DNA of 64,000 nt. Origin: Pseudohongiella sp. (GTDB lineage: Bacteria > Pseudomonadota > Gammaproteobacteria > Pseudomonadales > Pseudohongiellaceae). This document shows positions 10,398 through 20,001 of this stretch, in pieces. The translations under genes and the position numbers were made by a program. Every line of letters starts with the position of its first letter. Within the stretch, counting starts at the first letter, position 1. The stretch spans positions 1-64,000 of the forward strand of contig JAUYSM010000041.1 in assembly GCA_030696315.1 (NCBI GenBank), in the 5' to 3' direction. The notes under the pieces were generated by a model. That model did no database searches. It saw nothing but the letters and a program-made list of their open reading frames with translations, and was not told the origin of the DNA.

Positions 10398-10434
10398 CAG
10401 AAAAAGGAAGATCCAGGGGATCTGTGAGAGAGAC

Positions 10435-10911
10435 ATGAGAAAAGTGCCGATGACCATGGGTGGTGCAGAAAGATTACGTGCCGAGCTCAATGAGTTGAAG
10501 ACGGTCAAGAGACCGGCAATTATCCAGGCGATAGCGGAGGCGCGTGAACACGGCGATTTACGCGAAAACGCGGAGTACCATGCTGCCCGCGAGCAGCAAA
10601 GCTTCTGCGAAGGCCGCATCAAGGAAATTGAAGGCAAACTGGCTGACTCAGAAGTGATCGACATCTCCTCAATTCCAGTGACTGGCAAGGTAATCTTTGG
10701 CGCGACGGTCACGATAGAAAATCTGGATACCGAAGAAACTGTCCGATATCAGATTGTTGGCGAAGACGAAGCTGACGTAAAAGCCGGCAAAATCTCTGTC
10801 GGATCACCGATTGCCCGTGCCGTCATGGGCAAAGAAGTCGGTGATGAGGTGGTGGTTAAAGCACCATCAGGCGATATCGACTATGAAATTATCAAAGTCG
10901 AGCACCTTTAA
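10435..10911 (+). CDS. greA: Transcription elongation factor GreA
   Basis: GreA enters the secondary channel of RNA polymerase and stimulates cleavage of backtracked RNA. Its 158 residues equal the E. coli length. The N-terminal coiled coil carries the acidic tip in [18 protein letters not shown], where Asp and Glu assist cleavage. The C-terminal FKBP-like domain includes [20 protein letters not shown]. The ATG at 10435 gives [14 protein letters not shown], which aligns end-to-end with known GreA. A terminator hairpin in the leader suggests control by attenuation. It is convergent with yhbY. Confidence 0.97.
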   Translation: MRKVPMTMGGAERLRAELNELKTVKRPAIIQAIAEAREHGDLRENAEYHAAREQQSFCEGRIKEIEGKLADSEVIDISSIPVTGKVIFGATVTIENLDTEETVRYQIVGEDEADVKAGKISVGSPIARAVMGKEVGDEVVVKAPSGDIDYEIIKVEHL

Positions 10912-10922
10912 GTAAGTAGTTG

Positions 10923-10956
10923 ATATGCCTGGTTTGTATTTACAGGCCGGGCATAT
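10923..10956. terminator. Stem-loop between greA and yhbY
   Basis: ATATGCCTGG and CCGGGCATAT pair over 10 bp (one G-U) around a 14-nt loop. The structure covers the yhbY stop codon and lies 12 nt after the greA stop. T-rich sequence beyond it is poor in both directions, so termination efficiency is uncertain. Confidence 0.5.
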
Positions 10957-11263
10957 TCTTGTTGCGCAGGATGTTGGAAAGTTTTGGATCTGGCTGGCGC
11001 GCTGCACGAAACAACACCACAATGTTGCCAATACTTTGTACCAGCGTTGAACGCGTCTGTTCGCAGATTTCTGCAGCCACTTCTTTGCGCAAATCCCGAT
11101 CGCCCACCACGATTTTTACTTTGATCAATTCATGTCGCGCCAGGGCTTGATCGATTTCTTTGTGAACCGTTTCAGACAGGCCTTTCTGTGCAACCGTCAC
11201 GATGGGTTTAAGTTTGTGCGCAATTGCGCGCAGTTGACGGGTGTCCAGTGTTTGGTTACTCAT
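10940..11263 (-). CDS. yhbY: YhbY-type RNA-binding protein (CRM domain)
   Basis: This small CRS1/YhbY-domain protein binds ribosomal RNA precursors and is linked to 50S subunit assembly. The 107-residue product starts MSNQTLDTRQLRAIAHKLKP at 11263, with GGAAA a few bases upstream in the mRNA; longer in-frame extensions read into the leader and are not supported. Family marks are the KPIVTVAQKGLSE segment, the LIKVKIVVGDRDLRKE strand and GNIVVLFR near the end. It is convergent with greA, as in most gammaproteobacteria, but the gene that normally diverges from it (rlmE) is missing. Confidence 0.92.
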   Translation of the reverse strand: MSNQTLDTRQLRAIAHKLKPIVTVAQKGLSETVHKEIDQALARHELIKVKIVVGDRDLRKEVAAEICEQTRSTLVQSIGNIVVLFRAARQPDPKLSNILRNKNMPGL

Positions 11264-11739
11264 AAGATTTCCGGCGTAGTCCCCGTGTGCGGGGTTAAAG
11301 AATGGCGATCGAGTGATCGGCGAAACATTCGCCAGAGCGTCTTGATCAAGGGCGGGCATTGTACCCTAGCAAGGCGGGTTCAACAAAGACTGTTACATGC
11401 GGCGAGCGCAGCACAATGCTTTGTCTTGGACAATTACAAGTTCAATCTTGTAATATCAGTCAACAGCCCCCATCTGCTGGAAGGCGTCTGAAATAATAAT
11501 CCGCCCCGGCTTCAGCTCCTTGGTTCCTGATTCAGAATGTCCCAAGGTGTCAATAGAAGGTGTTTTTAGCCTCAATTATATTTCCGGGGTAGTGAGGGAA
11601 TGGCAAAGCGCTTTGTAACGGTCTTAATACATGCATGATAATGACTTTGATTGTTACTGTTACAACACGCTTACGAATTTAATCTGATTCCTGACGGGTT
11701 GCTCCCAACGGATTCTACTCAGCAAAGGGGGATATTCCC
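11264..11739. promoter_or_regulatory. 476-nt divergent region between yhbY and ftsH
   Basis: No convincing gene is visible; the 23S rRNA methyltransferase gene rlmE, normally here, is absent. The region holds a perfect dyad ATTACAAG-N6-CTTGTAAT at 11433-11454, a perfect 12-bp palindrome CAAAGCGCTTTG at 11604-11615 and a sigma-70-like promoter TTGTAA-N18-GATAAT at 11613-11642. The promoter reads toward ftsH; its -35 overlaps the 12-bp palindrome, so a repressor site is possible. Confidence 0.5.
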
Positions 11740-13671
11740 TTGAACGATATGGCAAAGAATTTATTGCTCTGGATGGTGATAGCGGCAGTTTTGCTGACCG
11801 TTTTCAACAACATAAACCAGGAGCCAGTGACCTCGCAGGTCAATTACTCAGATTTTATCCGTGAAGTCAGGTCGGGACAGGTGCGCTCGGTCAATATTGC
11901 GGGTGTGACGGTTAATGGTGTGCGATCCGACAATACCCGGTTCAACACCACCATCCCCATGATTGGCGATGACCAGTTGATGGATGATCTGTTTAACAAC
12001 AATGTTGAAATTCGCGCGTCTGAACCCGAGCGGCAGAGTCTGTGGACTCAGTTGCTGGTCGCCAGCTTCCCGATTCTGATCATTATTGCGCTATTTTTCT
12101 TTTTTATGCGGCAGATGCAAGGCGGCGGAGCTGGCGGAAAAGGCGGGCCCATGTCGTTTGGCAAGAGCAAAGCCAAATTGCTGGGTGAAGACCAGATCAA
12201 GATTACTTTTGCCGATGTTGCGGGTGTAGACGAAGCCAAAGAAGATGTTAAAGAGCTGGTGGACTTTCTGCGTGAGCCAGATAAGTTCCAGCGCCTGGGT
12301 GGGCGTATCCCGCGCGGCATCCTGATGGTGGGTCAGCCAGGGACAGGTAAAACCTTGCTTGCCAAAGCTATCGCTGGCGAAGCAAAAGTACCGTTTTTCT
12401 CGATTTCAGGTTCTGACTTCGTTGAGATGTTTGTAGGTGTGGGTGCGTCGCGAGTGCGCGACATGTTTGATCAAGCCAAAAAGCAGGCGCCTTGTATTAT
12501 TTTTATCGACGAGATTGATGCCGTCGGTCGTCACCGTGGCGCGGGTCTGGGCGGCGGTCACGATGAGCGCGAGCAGACACTGAACCAGTTGCTGGTTGAA
12601 ATGGATGGTTTTGAGGTTAACGACGGCATTATTGTGATTGCTGCCACTAACCGACCTGATGTGCTCGACCCTGCGCTGTTGCGTCCTGGCCGCTTTGACC
12701 GTCAGGTTGTGGTGGGCTTGCCCGACATCCGTGGCCGTGAACAAATACTCAAAGTGCATATGCGCAAAGTGCCGATCGCTGACAATGTGGATGCGGGTGT
12801 TATTGCGCGCGGCACACCTGGTTTTTCCGGTGCGGATCTGGCCAACCTGGTAAACGAGGCAGCGCTGTTTGCGGCACGTGGTGGTCGTCGCCTGGTGACC
12901 ATGGAAGAGTTTGAAAAAGCCAAAGACAAAATCATGATGGGCACCGAGCGCAAATCAATGGTGATGTCTGAAAAAGAAAAAACCAATACGGCCTACCATG
13001 AAGCTGGCCACGCCATTGTTGGTCGGCTGGTGCCCGAGCATGATCCGGTTTACAAAGTCAGTATTATCCCGCGCGGAAGAGCATTGGGTGTGACCATGTT
13101 CCTGCCGGAAGAGGATCGTTACAGCATCAGCAAGCTGGCTATCATGAGTCAGATCAGCAGCTTGTACGGTGGCCGAATTGCAGAAGAAATGACACTGGGT
13201 GTTGACGGTGTCACGACCGGTGCGTCCAACGACATACAGCGCGCGACTGAAATGGCGCGCAATATGGTCACCAAATGGGGTTTATCCGAGAAGCTTGGCC
13301 CGTTGATGTACGCCGAAGACGACGGCGAGGTTTTCCTCGGTCGATCAGCCGGTGGCGCGCCGAAACATCATTCGGGAGAAACCGCCAAGCTGATTGACGA
13401 CGAAGTCAGGAGTATTATCGATTTCTGTTACAGCAGGGCACAACGCATGCTGGAAGAGAATCGTGACAAGCTCGAGCTCATGAAAGATGCCTTGATGGAA
13501 TATGAAACCATTGATGCCGAGCAGATAAACGACATCATGTCCGGTCGAAAGCCACGCCCGCCTGCAGATTGGTCCGACAGTAACAGCGGATCCGGGGCTG
13601 CGCGCACAGAAGCGCCGGCGAGCGATGTCATGTCAGAAAAGCCCATTGGTGGTCCCGCCAGCGAGCATTGA
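11740..13671 (+). CDS. ftsH: ATP-dependent zinc metalloprotease FtsH
   Basis: FtsH is the inner-membrane AAA+ protease that degrades short-lived and misassembled proteins. The 643-residue protein has membrane segments near residues 5-22 and 106-123 flanking a periplasmic domain. The AAA module has Walker A GQPGTGKT at about 198-205 and Walker B IIFIDEID near 253. The zinc site HEAGH lies at about 421-425. TTG at 11740 has a GGGGG tract upstream and gives [11 protein letters not shown], as in pseudomonads; ATG at 11749 is an alternative. The C-terminal tail after about residue 605 is low-complexity. folP follows by 32 nt. Confidence 0.97.
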   Translation: MNDMAKNLLLWMVIAAVLLTVFNNINQEPVTSQVNYSDFIREVRSGQVRSVNIAGVTVNGVRSDNTRFNTTIPMIGDDQLMDDLFNNNVEIRASEPERQSLWTQLLVASFPILIIIALFFFFMRQMQGGGAGGKGGPMSFGKSKAKLLGEDQIKITFADVAGVDEAKEDVKELVDFLREPDKFQRLGGRIPRGILMVGQPGTGKTLLAKAIAGEAKVPFFSISGSDFVEMFVGVGASRVRDMFDQAKKQAPCIIFIDEIDAVGRHRGAGLGGGHDEREQTLNQLLVEMDGFEVNDGIIVIAATNRPDVLDPALLRPGRFDRQVVVGLPDIRGREQILKVHMRKVPIADNVDAGVIARGTPGFSGADLANLVNEAALFAARGGRRLVTMEEFEKAKDKIMMGTERKSMVMSEKEKTNTAYHEAGHAIVGRLVPEHDPVYKVSIIPRGRALGVTMFLPEEDRYSISKLAIMSQISSLYGGRIAEEMTLGVDGVTTGASNDIQRATEMARNMVTKWGLSEKLGPLMYAEDDGEVFLGRSAGGAPKHHSGETAKLIDDEVRSIIDFCYSRAQRMLEENRDKLELMKDALMEYETIDAEQINDIMSGRKPRPPADWSDSNSGSGAARTEAPASDVMSEKPIGGPASEH

Positions 13672-13703
13672 TATTTTGCTGGCATTAATGCGGGAGCTGC
13701 TGA

Positions 13704-14609
13704 GTGTCCAAAGCTGATTTGGGATCAGTTCATGCACCAGCGTCCAGACTTAGAATGTCCGGGCGCTGGCTGGAACTGTCAGTGCCGCGTGTGATGGGCA
13801 TATTAAACGTCACGCCTGACTCATTTTCTGATGGGGGCCTGCTGTCAGCTGGCAGCGCATCCCGATTCAAAGTCTCCCTTGATAAAGCGCTTTTTGCCGT
13901 GCAATCCATGGTGTCTGCAGGCGCTGACATCATTGATGTGGGGGGGGAGTCCACACGTCCCGGCGCGCCGGAAGTCAGTGGAAACGAAGAGCTTGAGCGA
14001 GTGATCCCCGTGGTCACAGCAATACGGGCTAACTTTGATGTGCTGATCTCTGTTGATACCAGTACACCATCAGTCATTACTGCGTCGGCAATGGCCGGTG
14101 CAGACATGATCAATGATGTACGGGCTTTGCAGCGTCCTGGGGCACTTGAGGCCGCAGCCGCAACGGATCTCGCGATTTGCCTGATGCACATGCAAGGTGA
14201 GCCACAATTTATGCAACAGGCACCCTCCTACAGTGATGTGTTCACTGACGTCAGCTCGTTTTTGTCCGTCAGAAAAAGCATATGTGAACTTGCAGGCATA
14301 CACCCCGATCGTATCTGCCTCGATCCGGGGTTTGGTTTTGGAAAAACGCTGGCGCACAACTACCAATTATTGTCACGACTTCATGATATGCACGCACTGG
14401 GATCACCTGTTTTAATCGGGTTGTCCAGAAAGTCCATGATAGGCGCAGTGATGGGTACTCCAGCTGCAGATCGTATGGCCGGAAGTCTGGCTGGCGCCGT
14501 ATTGGCGGCCGCCGCAGGTGCACAGATTATCCGCGTGCATGATGTTGAGCCGACGGTACATGCGCTCAAGGTATTGTCAGCGATGCGAAATGCTGGCCAG
14601 AACGGTTGA
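13704..14609 (+). CDS. folP: Dihydropteroate synthase
   Basis: FolP joins p-aminobenzoate to 6-hydroxymethyl-dihydropterin pyrophosphate in folate synthesis and is the sulfonamide target. Its TIM-barrel motifs are MGILNVTPDSFSDGG, DIIDVGGESTRPGAPEV, ICLDPGFGFGKTLAHNYQLL and GLSRKSMIG. The predicted 301 residues, from a GTG at 13704 with GGGAG upstream, are ~20 longer at the N-terminus than usual; the conserved core begins at about residue 17. It lies between ftsH and glmM, the standard gammaproteobacterial position, and is probably transcribed with both. Confidence 0.95.
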   Translation: MSKADLGSVHAPASRLRMSGRWLELSVPRVMGILNVTPDSFSDGGLLSAGSASRFKVSLDKALFAVQSMVSAGADIIDVGGESTRPGAPEVSGNEELERVIPVVTAIRANFDVLISVDTSTPSVITASAMAGADMINDVRALQRPGALEAAAATDLAICLMHMQGEPQFMQQAPSYSDVFTDVSSFLSVRKSICELAGIHPDRICLDPGFGFGKTLAHNYQLLSRLHDMHALGSPVLIGLSRKSMIGAVMGTPAADRMAGSLAGAVLAAAAGAQIIRVHDVEPTVHALKVLSAMRNAGQNG

Positions 14610-14655
14610 TGAAGTGTTTATAATCTGCCTGATAACGGAATACAGAGGTTAAATA

Positions 14656-16026
14656 ATGGGGTCTGGCAAAACAAAAGCAGAAAAACAATTTTTTGGAACA
14701 GATGGCATTCGCGGTCGGGTTGGCGAATACCCAATCACGCCAGATTTTATGCTCAAGCTGGGTTGGGCTGCGGGTAAGGTATTTGCCAAGTCCGGTGGCC
14801 AGCGCAGCAAAATTCTGATTGGCAAAGATACGCGCATTTCGGGATATATGTTTGAGGCAGCACTTGAGGCTGGGTTGGCATCAGCCGGTGTTGATATCAA
14901 TATGCTAGGGCCTATGCCGACACCTGCAATTGCCTATCTGACGCGGACATTTGGTGCGCAGGCTGGCATCGTCATCAGCGCGTCCCATAACGCTTTTCAG
15001 GACAATGGCATCAAGTTTTTTGATGGTGATGGCACAAAATTGCCTGATGAGACCGAATTGGCGATTGAAGAGTATCTGAGCAAAGACATTACCACCGTCA
15101 GCTCCGCTGATATCGGAAAGGTTTCCCGTATCACGGATGCGGCCGGCAGATACATTGAGTATTGCAAACGCACCGTGCCGGGAAATGCGGTATTGCGTGG
15201 CTTGAAAGTTGTGATTGATTGCGCAAATGGATCGACTTATCACATTGCAGGAAATGTATTTTCAGAACTGGGTGCAACCGTCAAAGCAATTGGTGTCTCA
15301 CCCAACGGTCTCAACATCAATAAGGATTGTGGTTCCACATCCCCGATGGGGCTGGTTCAACAAGTGCTGGCTGAGCAGGCTGATATTGGCATTGCGTTTG
15401 ATGGCGATGGCGATCGTGTGATCATGGTCGATCATCTGGGCAATATCGTTGATGGTGATGAGTTGTTGTACATCATTGCGCGGGATCGACGTCGCCGCCA
15501 TATGGCATTTGGTGGCGTTGTAGGCACGCTGATGAGCAACCTTGGTCTTGAACTTGGGCTTGAAGCACTGGATGTACCTTTTGTCCGCACAGATGTGGGC
15601 GATCGGTATGTCATGGAGATGTTAAAGAAAAAATCCTGGTTGCTGGGCGGTGAGTCTTCCGGCCACATTGTCTGCCTTGACGTCGGCACAACCGGAGATG
15701 GTATTGTTTCTGCGCTGCAAGTATTGGCTGCGATGATGCAAACCAATTCCAGTCTGTTTGAGTTGCGCAGCAAAATGCGCAAAATGCCGCAGACCATGGT
15801 TAACGTGCGGGTGAGCAGCAAAACTCTGGTGATGGACAGTGTGCCCGTCAAGTTGGCCGTAAAGGATGTGGAATCAAAAATGGCAGGGCGTGGTCGGGTA
15901 CTGTTGAGACCCTCAGGCACGGAGCCTGTTGTACGGGTCATGGTTGAAGGTGATGATCAGGCGTTGGTGGCAAGGTATGCAGAAGAAATTGCCGATGTCG
16001 TCAAGTCGGTTTCCAGTCCGGTGTGA
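14656..16026 (+). CDS. glmM: Phosphoglucosamine mutase
   Basis: GlmM converts glucosamine-6-phosphate to glucosamine-1-phosphate for UDP-GlcNAc, peptidoglycan and LPS. The 456-residue protein has the phosphoserine active site [15 protein letters not shown] with Ser at residue 110, the metal loop [11 protein letters not shown], the sugar-binding GGESSGH, and the phosphate-binding [11 protein letters not shown] near the C-terminus. All catalytic loops of the alpha-D-phosphohexomutase family are intact. It follows folP by 46 nt. Confidence 0.97.
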   Translation: MGSGKTKAEKQFFGTDGIRGRVGEYPITPDFMLKLGWAAGKVFAKSGGQRSKILIGKDTRISGYMFEAALEAGLASAGVDINMLGPMPTPAIAYLTRTFGAQAGIVISASHNAFQDNGIKFFDGDGTKLPDETELAIEEYLSKDITTVSSADIGKVSRITDAAGRYIEYCKRTVPGNAVLRGLKVVIDCANGSTYHIAGNVFSELGATVKAIGVSPNGLNINKDCGSTSPMGLVQQVLAEQADIGIAFDGDGDRVIMVDHLGNIVDGDELLYIIARDRRRRHMAFGGVVGTLMSNLGLELGLEALDVPFVRTDVGDRYVMEMLKKKSWLLGGESSGHIVCLDVGTTGDGIVSALQVLAAMMQTNSSLFELRSKMRKMPQTMVNVRVSSKTLVMDSVPVKLAVKDVESKMAGRGRVLLRPSGTEPVVRVMVEGDDQALVARYAEEIADVVKSVSSPV

Positions 16027-16083
16027 GTGTATCGGGGATAAATAGATTTTCTGATTTGATCTGATCTGCGCTGCTGCGCTGTC

Positions 16084-16112
16084 TTGCAAGGCAGGTTCAA
16101 AGTGGTTATAGT
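16084..16112 (+). promoter_or_regulatory. Sigma-70-like promoter for tpiA-secG-tRNA(Leu)
   Basis: TTGCAA at 16084-16089 and TATAGT at 16107-16112 are separated by the ideal 17 nt, about 50 nt upstream of the tpiA start. It would let tpiA and secG be expressed independently of glmM. Confidence 0.55.
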
Positions 16113-16162
16113 TGCGCCCCCGTGGAAGCTCGGTCGGCGCAGCAGTACAAAGGATAGTGGAT

Positions 16163-16918
16163 ATGCGTCGAGCGCTGGTTGCCGCGAACTGGAAAATGCA
16201 TGGGAACCAAAACTTTATCCGAGAATTGGTTTCCGGAATGATGCCTGCGCTGGCAGGTGGTGTAAATGGCGTTGACATCGTGCTTTGTCCGCCTTTCCCC
16301 TACTTGCAGATGGTTGATGCCATGATCCATGGCGCCGAAATTGTGTTGGGCGCTCAGGACATCTGGACTGAAGAAAGCGGGCCGTATACCGGTGAAGTAT
16401 CGGGTACGATGCTGGCAGATTTTCGGGTGAGATACGTTCTTGTCGGGCACTCTGAAAGACGTAGTCTGATCGCTGAAAGTGATCAGTTGGTGGCTGATAA
16501 GTTTCGTTCAGCGCAGCAATGTGGGGTGATCCCGGTGCTGTGTGTAGGAGAGACGCTCGAAGAGCGCGATCAAGGGCTTGCCGAGGTTGTGGTCAGGCGG
16601 CAGTTGACCGCTGTGATTGAGCGAACAGGTGTTGCAAGTTTGAATAAGGCAGTAATCGCTTATGAGCCGGTCTGGGCAATTGGTACCGGTCGATCAGCAA
16701 GCGTAGAGCAAGCGCAGGAAATGCATGCTGCAATCAGACAGATGATTGCGCTGCAGGATGATGAAGTAGCGCAGTCAGTACAAATTATTTACGGTGGTAG
16801 CGTCAGTCCGGAGAATGCCCCGGAATTATTTGCGCAACCCGATATCGATGGCGGGCTGGTGGGCGGAGCATCTTTGAATGCTGACCTGTTTGTTCGTATA
16901 TGCCAGAGTGTGAGTTGA
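16163..16918 (+). CDS. tpiA: Triose-phosphate isomerase
   Basis: TpiA interconverts glyceraldehyde-3-phosphate and dihydroxyacetone phosphate. The 251-residue product starts at ATG 16163, with AAAGGA upstream, giving MRRALVAANWKMHGN; an in-frame upstream start at 16112 lies inside the promoter and is rejected. Catalytic residues are present: Asn9 and Lys11, His96 in LVGHSERR and Glu168 in AYEPVWAIGTG. The phosphate-gripping YGGSVSPEN is near the end. Its place between glmM and secG is typical of Pseudomonas-like genomes; secG starts 3 nt after the stop. Confidence 0.97.
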   Translation: MRRALVAANWKMHGNQNFIRELVSGMMPALAGGVNGVDIVLCPPFPYLQMVDAMIHGAEIVLGAQDIWTEESGPYTGEVSGTMLADFRVRYVLVGHSERRSLIAESDQLVADKFRSAQQCGVIPVLCVGETLEERDQGLAEVVVRRQLTAVIERTGVASLNKAVIAYEPVWAIGTGRSASVEQAQEMHAAIRQMIALQDDEVAQSVQIIYGGSVSPENAPELFAQPDIDGGLVGGASLNADLFVRICQSVS

Positions 16919-16921
16919 ATT

Positions 16922-17335
16922 ATGGAAACGCTGATCGTGGTTGTGCACGTCATTGCCGCCATCGCAATTATTGCGCTGGTATTGCTGCAGCAAGGCAAAG
17001 GCGCCGATGCGGGCGCAGCTTTTGGAAGTGGTGCATCGCAAACTGTTTTTGGTAGTTCTGGAAGTGGCAATTTTCTGACCCGATCTACTACAATTGCGGC
17101 GGTGATATTTTTTGTAACCAGTCTGACGTTGGCGATTTATGCCAAGCAGTACAGCCTGGGTGGGAATCTGGATGGTGGCGCGCCGTTGGTAAGCCCGGAT
17201 ATTCTGCGCGAGCTTGAGCAGTCAGATATTCCTCAGCTGGATACTGCTCCTGCTGCATCTGATATCCCGGCTGCACCTGCAACTGAATTGCCGGTCAGCG
17301 AAGTACCGGCTAGTGAAGTGCCTGTAGTCCAGTAA
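16922..17335 (+). CDS. secG: Protein-export membrane protein SecG
   Basis: SecG is the small accessory subunit of the SecYEG translocon. The 137-residue protein has two membrane segments (about residues 3-20 and 55-73) around the conserved LLQQGKGADAGAAFGSGASQ loop and SGSGNFLTRST. The tail after ~residue 78 is rich in Pro, Ala, Ser and Glu and poorly conserved. It is 3 nt from tpiA and 8 nt from the tRNA-Leu gene, so all three are probably on one transcript with the tRNA processed out. Confidence 0.95.
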   Translation: METLIVVVHVIAAIAIIALVLLQQGKGADAGAAFGSGASQTVFGSSGSGNFLTRSTTIAAVIFFVTSLTLAIYAKQYSLGGNLDGGAPLVSPDILRELEQSDIPQLDTAPAASDIPAAPATELPVSEVPASEVPVVQ

Positions 17336-17343
17336 ACGTTTTT

Positions 17344-17429
17344 GCCGAAGTGGTGGAATTGGTAGACACGCTATCTTGAGGGGGTAGTGGCCATTGGTCG
17401 TGCGAGTTCAAGTCTCGCCTTCGGCACCA
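17344..17429 (+). tRNA. tRNA-Leu (anticodon GAG)
   Basis: The 86-nt gene has acceptor arms GCCGAAG and CTTCGGC, discriminator A and an encoded CCA at 17427-17429. The anticodon stem CTATC/GGTAG encloses TTGAGGG, placing GAG at 17378-17380. A long variable arm and the GGTTCAAGTC-like T-loop region (here GAGTTCAAGTC) fit a class II leucine tRNA. A tRNA-Leu(GAG) directly after secG is also the E. coli arrangement (leuU). Confidence 0.97.
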
Positions 17430-17446
17430 GTTTGATTGACATGATG

Positions 17447-17465
17447 ACACCCGCCTTCAGGGTGT
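17447..17465 (+). other. Stem-loop downstream of tRNA-Leu
   Basis: ACACCC and GGGTGT form a 6-bp stem over a 7-nt loop, followed by A-rich rather than T-rich sequence. It may mark the 3' end of the tpiA-secG-tRNA transcript but is not a classical terminator. Confidence 0.35.
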
Positions 17466-17482
17466 ATTAAAAAATTAATGTC

Positions 17483-17511
17483 TTGACGCACCTGAGGGGC
17501 AGGACTAGAAT
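17483..17511 (+). promoter_or_regulatory. Strong sigma-70 promoter for tRNA-fMet-rimP-nusA-infB
   Basis: TTGACG at 17483-17488 and TAGAAT at 17506-17511 are exactly 17 nt apart, ~75 nt upstream of the initiator tRNA. A GC-rich segment follows the -10, as at stringently controlled tRNA promoters. It is one of the best promoter matches in the window. Confidence 0.8.
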
Positions 17512-17587
17512 ACCGGCCCTCAAACAGCAGCTTTGCCAGAAGCTGATGATGCCAGAAATGGCAGTGAATAAGGATTTCAAGCTTTAT

Positions 17588-17664
<77 letters not shown>

Positions 17665-17699
17665 AACCTGCGGCGTCCGTGTGTTTCCGGGCGCCGCGC

Positions 17700-17726
17700 A
17701 AAAGCCCCTTGATGGGGCTTTTTATT
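17700..17726 (+). terminator. Intrinsic terminator after tRNA-fMet
   Basis: AAAAGCCCC and GGGGCTTTT pair over 9 bp with a 5-nt loop and end in T-rich sequence. It lies 36 nt after the tRNA and would reduce transcription into rimP. Confidence 0.8.
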
Positions 17727-17863
17727 AAGGCTGAAAGTTGCCCGTGCGGTGCTCTCAGTCAGGTCGGGAAAGCTCGTCGGATTAGAATGGTCTGAGGACG
17801 AGGTGCCGCCGCCGCAAGGTTCTTCCGGGAACGTTGTGACAAGACAAGCAGTTTGTTTAAGCG

Positions 17864-17890
17864 GTGGGCCTAGGGCCCACTTTTTGTTTG
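17864..17890 (+). terminator. Second terminator-like hairpin in the rimP leader
   Basis: GTGGGCC and GGCCCAC pair over 7 bp with a 3-nt loop and run into TTTTTGTTTG. It lies 42 nt before the rimP start. With the hairpin at 17700 it makes a tandem pair of conditional stops in the operon leader. Confidence 0.7.
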
Positions 17891-17931
17891 TGTTTTTTGA
17901 ATATTCTGCATAAATCAGGAACTTGGTTATA

Positions 17932-18381
17932 GTGGTTGCAACAATCGACAACATTGCAGAGCTCTTCCGCCCTGCTGTTACGGCACTGGGTCTCGAGCTT
18001 TGGGGCGTTGAACATCTGGTGCGAGGTCACTCGGCCTTGCTCCGTATTTATATTGACGGCCCGGACGGCATCTCCATAGACGATTGCGAAAAAGTCAGTC
18101 GACAGGTGAGCGCTATTCTCGACGTTGAAGATCCCATCCCGGGCGAATACACCTTAGAGGTGTCTTCACCTGGTTTTGACAGACCACTGTTCAATTTTGA
18201 GCAATTTGGCCGCTTTGTTGGCGAGGTTGTTAACGTGCGTCTACGCACTCCCATTGATGGGCGTCGGAAATTCAAAGGTGTTTTGGAAAAAGCTGAAAAT
18301 GGTGTGATTTTTATGACCGTGGACGGCACCGTGTATGACATTCCCTACCAACAGGTAGACAAGGCGAACATCGCGCCCTGA
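17932..18381 (+). CDS. rimP: Ribosome maturation factor RimP
   Basis: RimP is needed for 30S subunit maturation. The product has the conserved RIYIDGPDGISIDDCEKVSRQVSAILDVEDPI in its N-terminal domain and LEVSSPGFDRPLF linking to a C-terminal SH3-like domain. GTG at 17932 is chosen, with CAGGA 11 nt upstream, giving 149 residues, close to the E. coli 150. A TTG at 17923 in the same frame would be only 2 nt from that ribosome site. It heads the protein-coding part of the rimP-nusA-infB operon. Confidence 0.92.
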   Translation: MVATIDNIAELFRPAVTALGLELWGVEHLVRGHSALLRIYIDGPDGISIDDCEKVSRQVSAILDVEDPIPGEYTLEVSSPGFDRPLFNFEQFGRFVGEVVNVRLRTPIDGRRKFKGVLEKAENGVIFMTVDGTVYDIPYQQVDKANIAP

Positions 18382-18440
18382 GACAATTGTTTGGCAGTGT
18401 TCTGATGGAACGATGAACCCGTGTGTAAGGTGACACTATT

Positions 18441-19928
18441 ATGATGAGTAAAGAAATTCTGATGGTTGCAGATGCGGTCTCCAATGAAAAGGGAGTCGCG
18501 CGCGAAGTTATATTTGAAGCCATTGAGTCGGCTCTGGCGACAGCAACCAAAAAGTTGTTCGATGACGAAGAAGTCAACTGCCGCGTTGTTGTGAATCGCA
18601 AGTCTGGCCAATATGAGACATTCCGCCGTTGGGATGTGGTCGCTGATGAAAATTTTGATGATCCGTCCCACCAGATGACACTTGATCAGGCTCAGGCTAA
18701 AAATCCTGACATCAAGATCGGCGAATTCTGGGAGGAAAAAATCGACAATACCGAATTTGGTCGTATTGCTGCGCAAACGGCCAAACAAGTGATTGTGCAA
18801 AAAGTGCGCGAGGCTGAGCGTGACCTGGTAGTTGCTGAATATCGCGACAAAATGGGCAAACTGGTCTCTGGTACAGTCAAGAAAGTTACCCGTGAAAGTA
18901 TTCTGGTTGATCTGGGCGGAAACGCAGAAGCCATGTTGCCGCGCGATCAGATGATTCCGCGTGAGATGTTCCGCACCGGCGACCGTATTCGGGCACTGCT
19001 GCTTGACGTGCGTCAGGAAGCACGTGGTCCTCAGTTGTTCCTGAGCCGCACTGCGCCGGGCATGCTGATTGAGTTGTTCAAGATTGAAGTGCCTGAAATT
19101 GCAGACGGCATTATCGAAATTCGTGCCGCAGCGCGTGATCCTGGCTCGCGAGCCAAAATTGTGGTCAGCACAAATGATGGCCGGATAGATCCGGTTGGTG
19201 CTTGTGTAGGTATGCGTGGTTCACGTGTGCAAGTGGTATCCAACGAGTTGGCCAATGAGCGAATTGACATCATTCTCTGGGATGATAACCCCGCTCAACT
19301 GGTTATCAACGCCATGGCGCCGGCAGAAGTCGCATCCATTGTCATGGATGAAGACAGCCACACCATGGACGTTGCAGTTGAAGAAGACAATCTGGCGCAG
19401 GCCATTGGTCGCAGCGGCCAGAACGTTCGCCTGTCGGCTGAGTTGACCGGCTGGGCGATCAATGTGATGAGCGTTGAAGATGCGCGCAACAAACAACAGC
19501 AGGAATCCAGCGGTTTTATCTCCATATTTATGGAAAAGCTGGATGTGGATGAAGATGTGGCAGAGTTGCTGGTTGCTGAGGGCTTTACCTCGCTTGAGGA
19601 AGTTGCCTACGTACCCATAGATGAGCTGCTCAGCATAGATGGTTTTGATGAAGACGTTGCCAAAGAGTTGCGGGATCGCGCACGTGACGCGTTGCTGACC
19701 CAGGCAATTGCGTCGGAAGAAGGTTTGTCAGGAGCGCAACTGGAAGCTGACCTTTTGAATATGGAAGGTATGGACGACACGTTGGCGATGGCTTTGGCTG
19801 GCAAGGGGATTCTGAATATGGAAGAACTTGCGGAACAGTCAATTGATGATTTGATGGATATTGACGGCATGGACGAAGAACGTGCTGGCAAATTGATTAT
19901 GACGGCTCGAGCGCCCTGGTTTGCGTAA
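18441..19928 (+). CDS. nusA: Transcription termination/antitermination factor NusA
   Basis: NusA binds RNA polymerase and modulates pausing, termination and antitermination. The 495-residue protein equals E. coli NusA in length. The N-terminal polymerase-binding domain starts [18 protein letters not shown]. An S1 domain lies near residues 135-200, two KH domains at ~230-345 include [12 protein letters not shown], and two acidic helix-hairpin repeats close the protein (~365-495). A second ATG three bases in is an equally possible start. It follows rimP by 59 nt. Confidence 0.97.
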   Translation: MMSKEILMVADAVSNEKGVAREVIFEAIESALATATKKLFDDEEVNCRVVVNRKSGQYETFRRWDVVADENFDDPSHQMTLDQAQAKNPDIKIGEFWEEKIDNTEFGRIAAQTAKQVIVQKVREAERDLVVAEYRDKMGKLVSGTVKKVTRESILVDLGGNAEAMLPRDQMIPREMFRTGDRIRALLLDVRQEARGPQLFLSRTAPGMLIELFKIEVPEIADGIIEIRAAARDPGSRAKIVVSTNDGRIDPVGACVGMRGSRVQVVSNELANERIDIILWDDNPAQLVINAMAPAEVASIVMDEDSHTMDVAVEEDNLAQAIGRSGQNVRLSAELTGWAINVMSVEDARNKQQQESSGFISIFMEKLDVDEDVAELLVAEGFTSLEEVAYVPIDELLSIDGFDEDVAKELRDRARDALLTQAIASEEGLSGAQLEADLLNMEGMDDTLAMALAGKGILNMEELAEQSIDDLMDIDGMDEERAGKLIMTARAPWFA

Positions 19929-20001
19929 TAACCGGTTTGACTAGTACAAGTCGGTTCACACCAAGCCGGATCAGGCAGCAAGAGAAGACAGGAGTAGTTA
20001 A

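Noticed and set aside
11132-11491. 119-codon plus-strand frame across yhbY and its leader
   Set aside because: It is antisense to yhbY for much of its length and shows no similarity to RlmE, the gene expected here.
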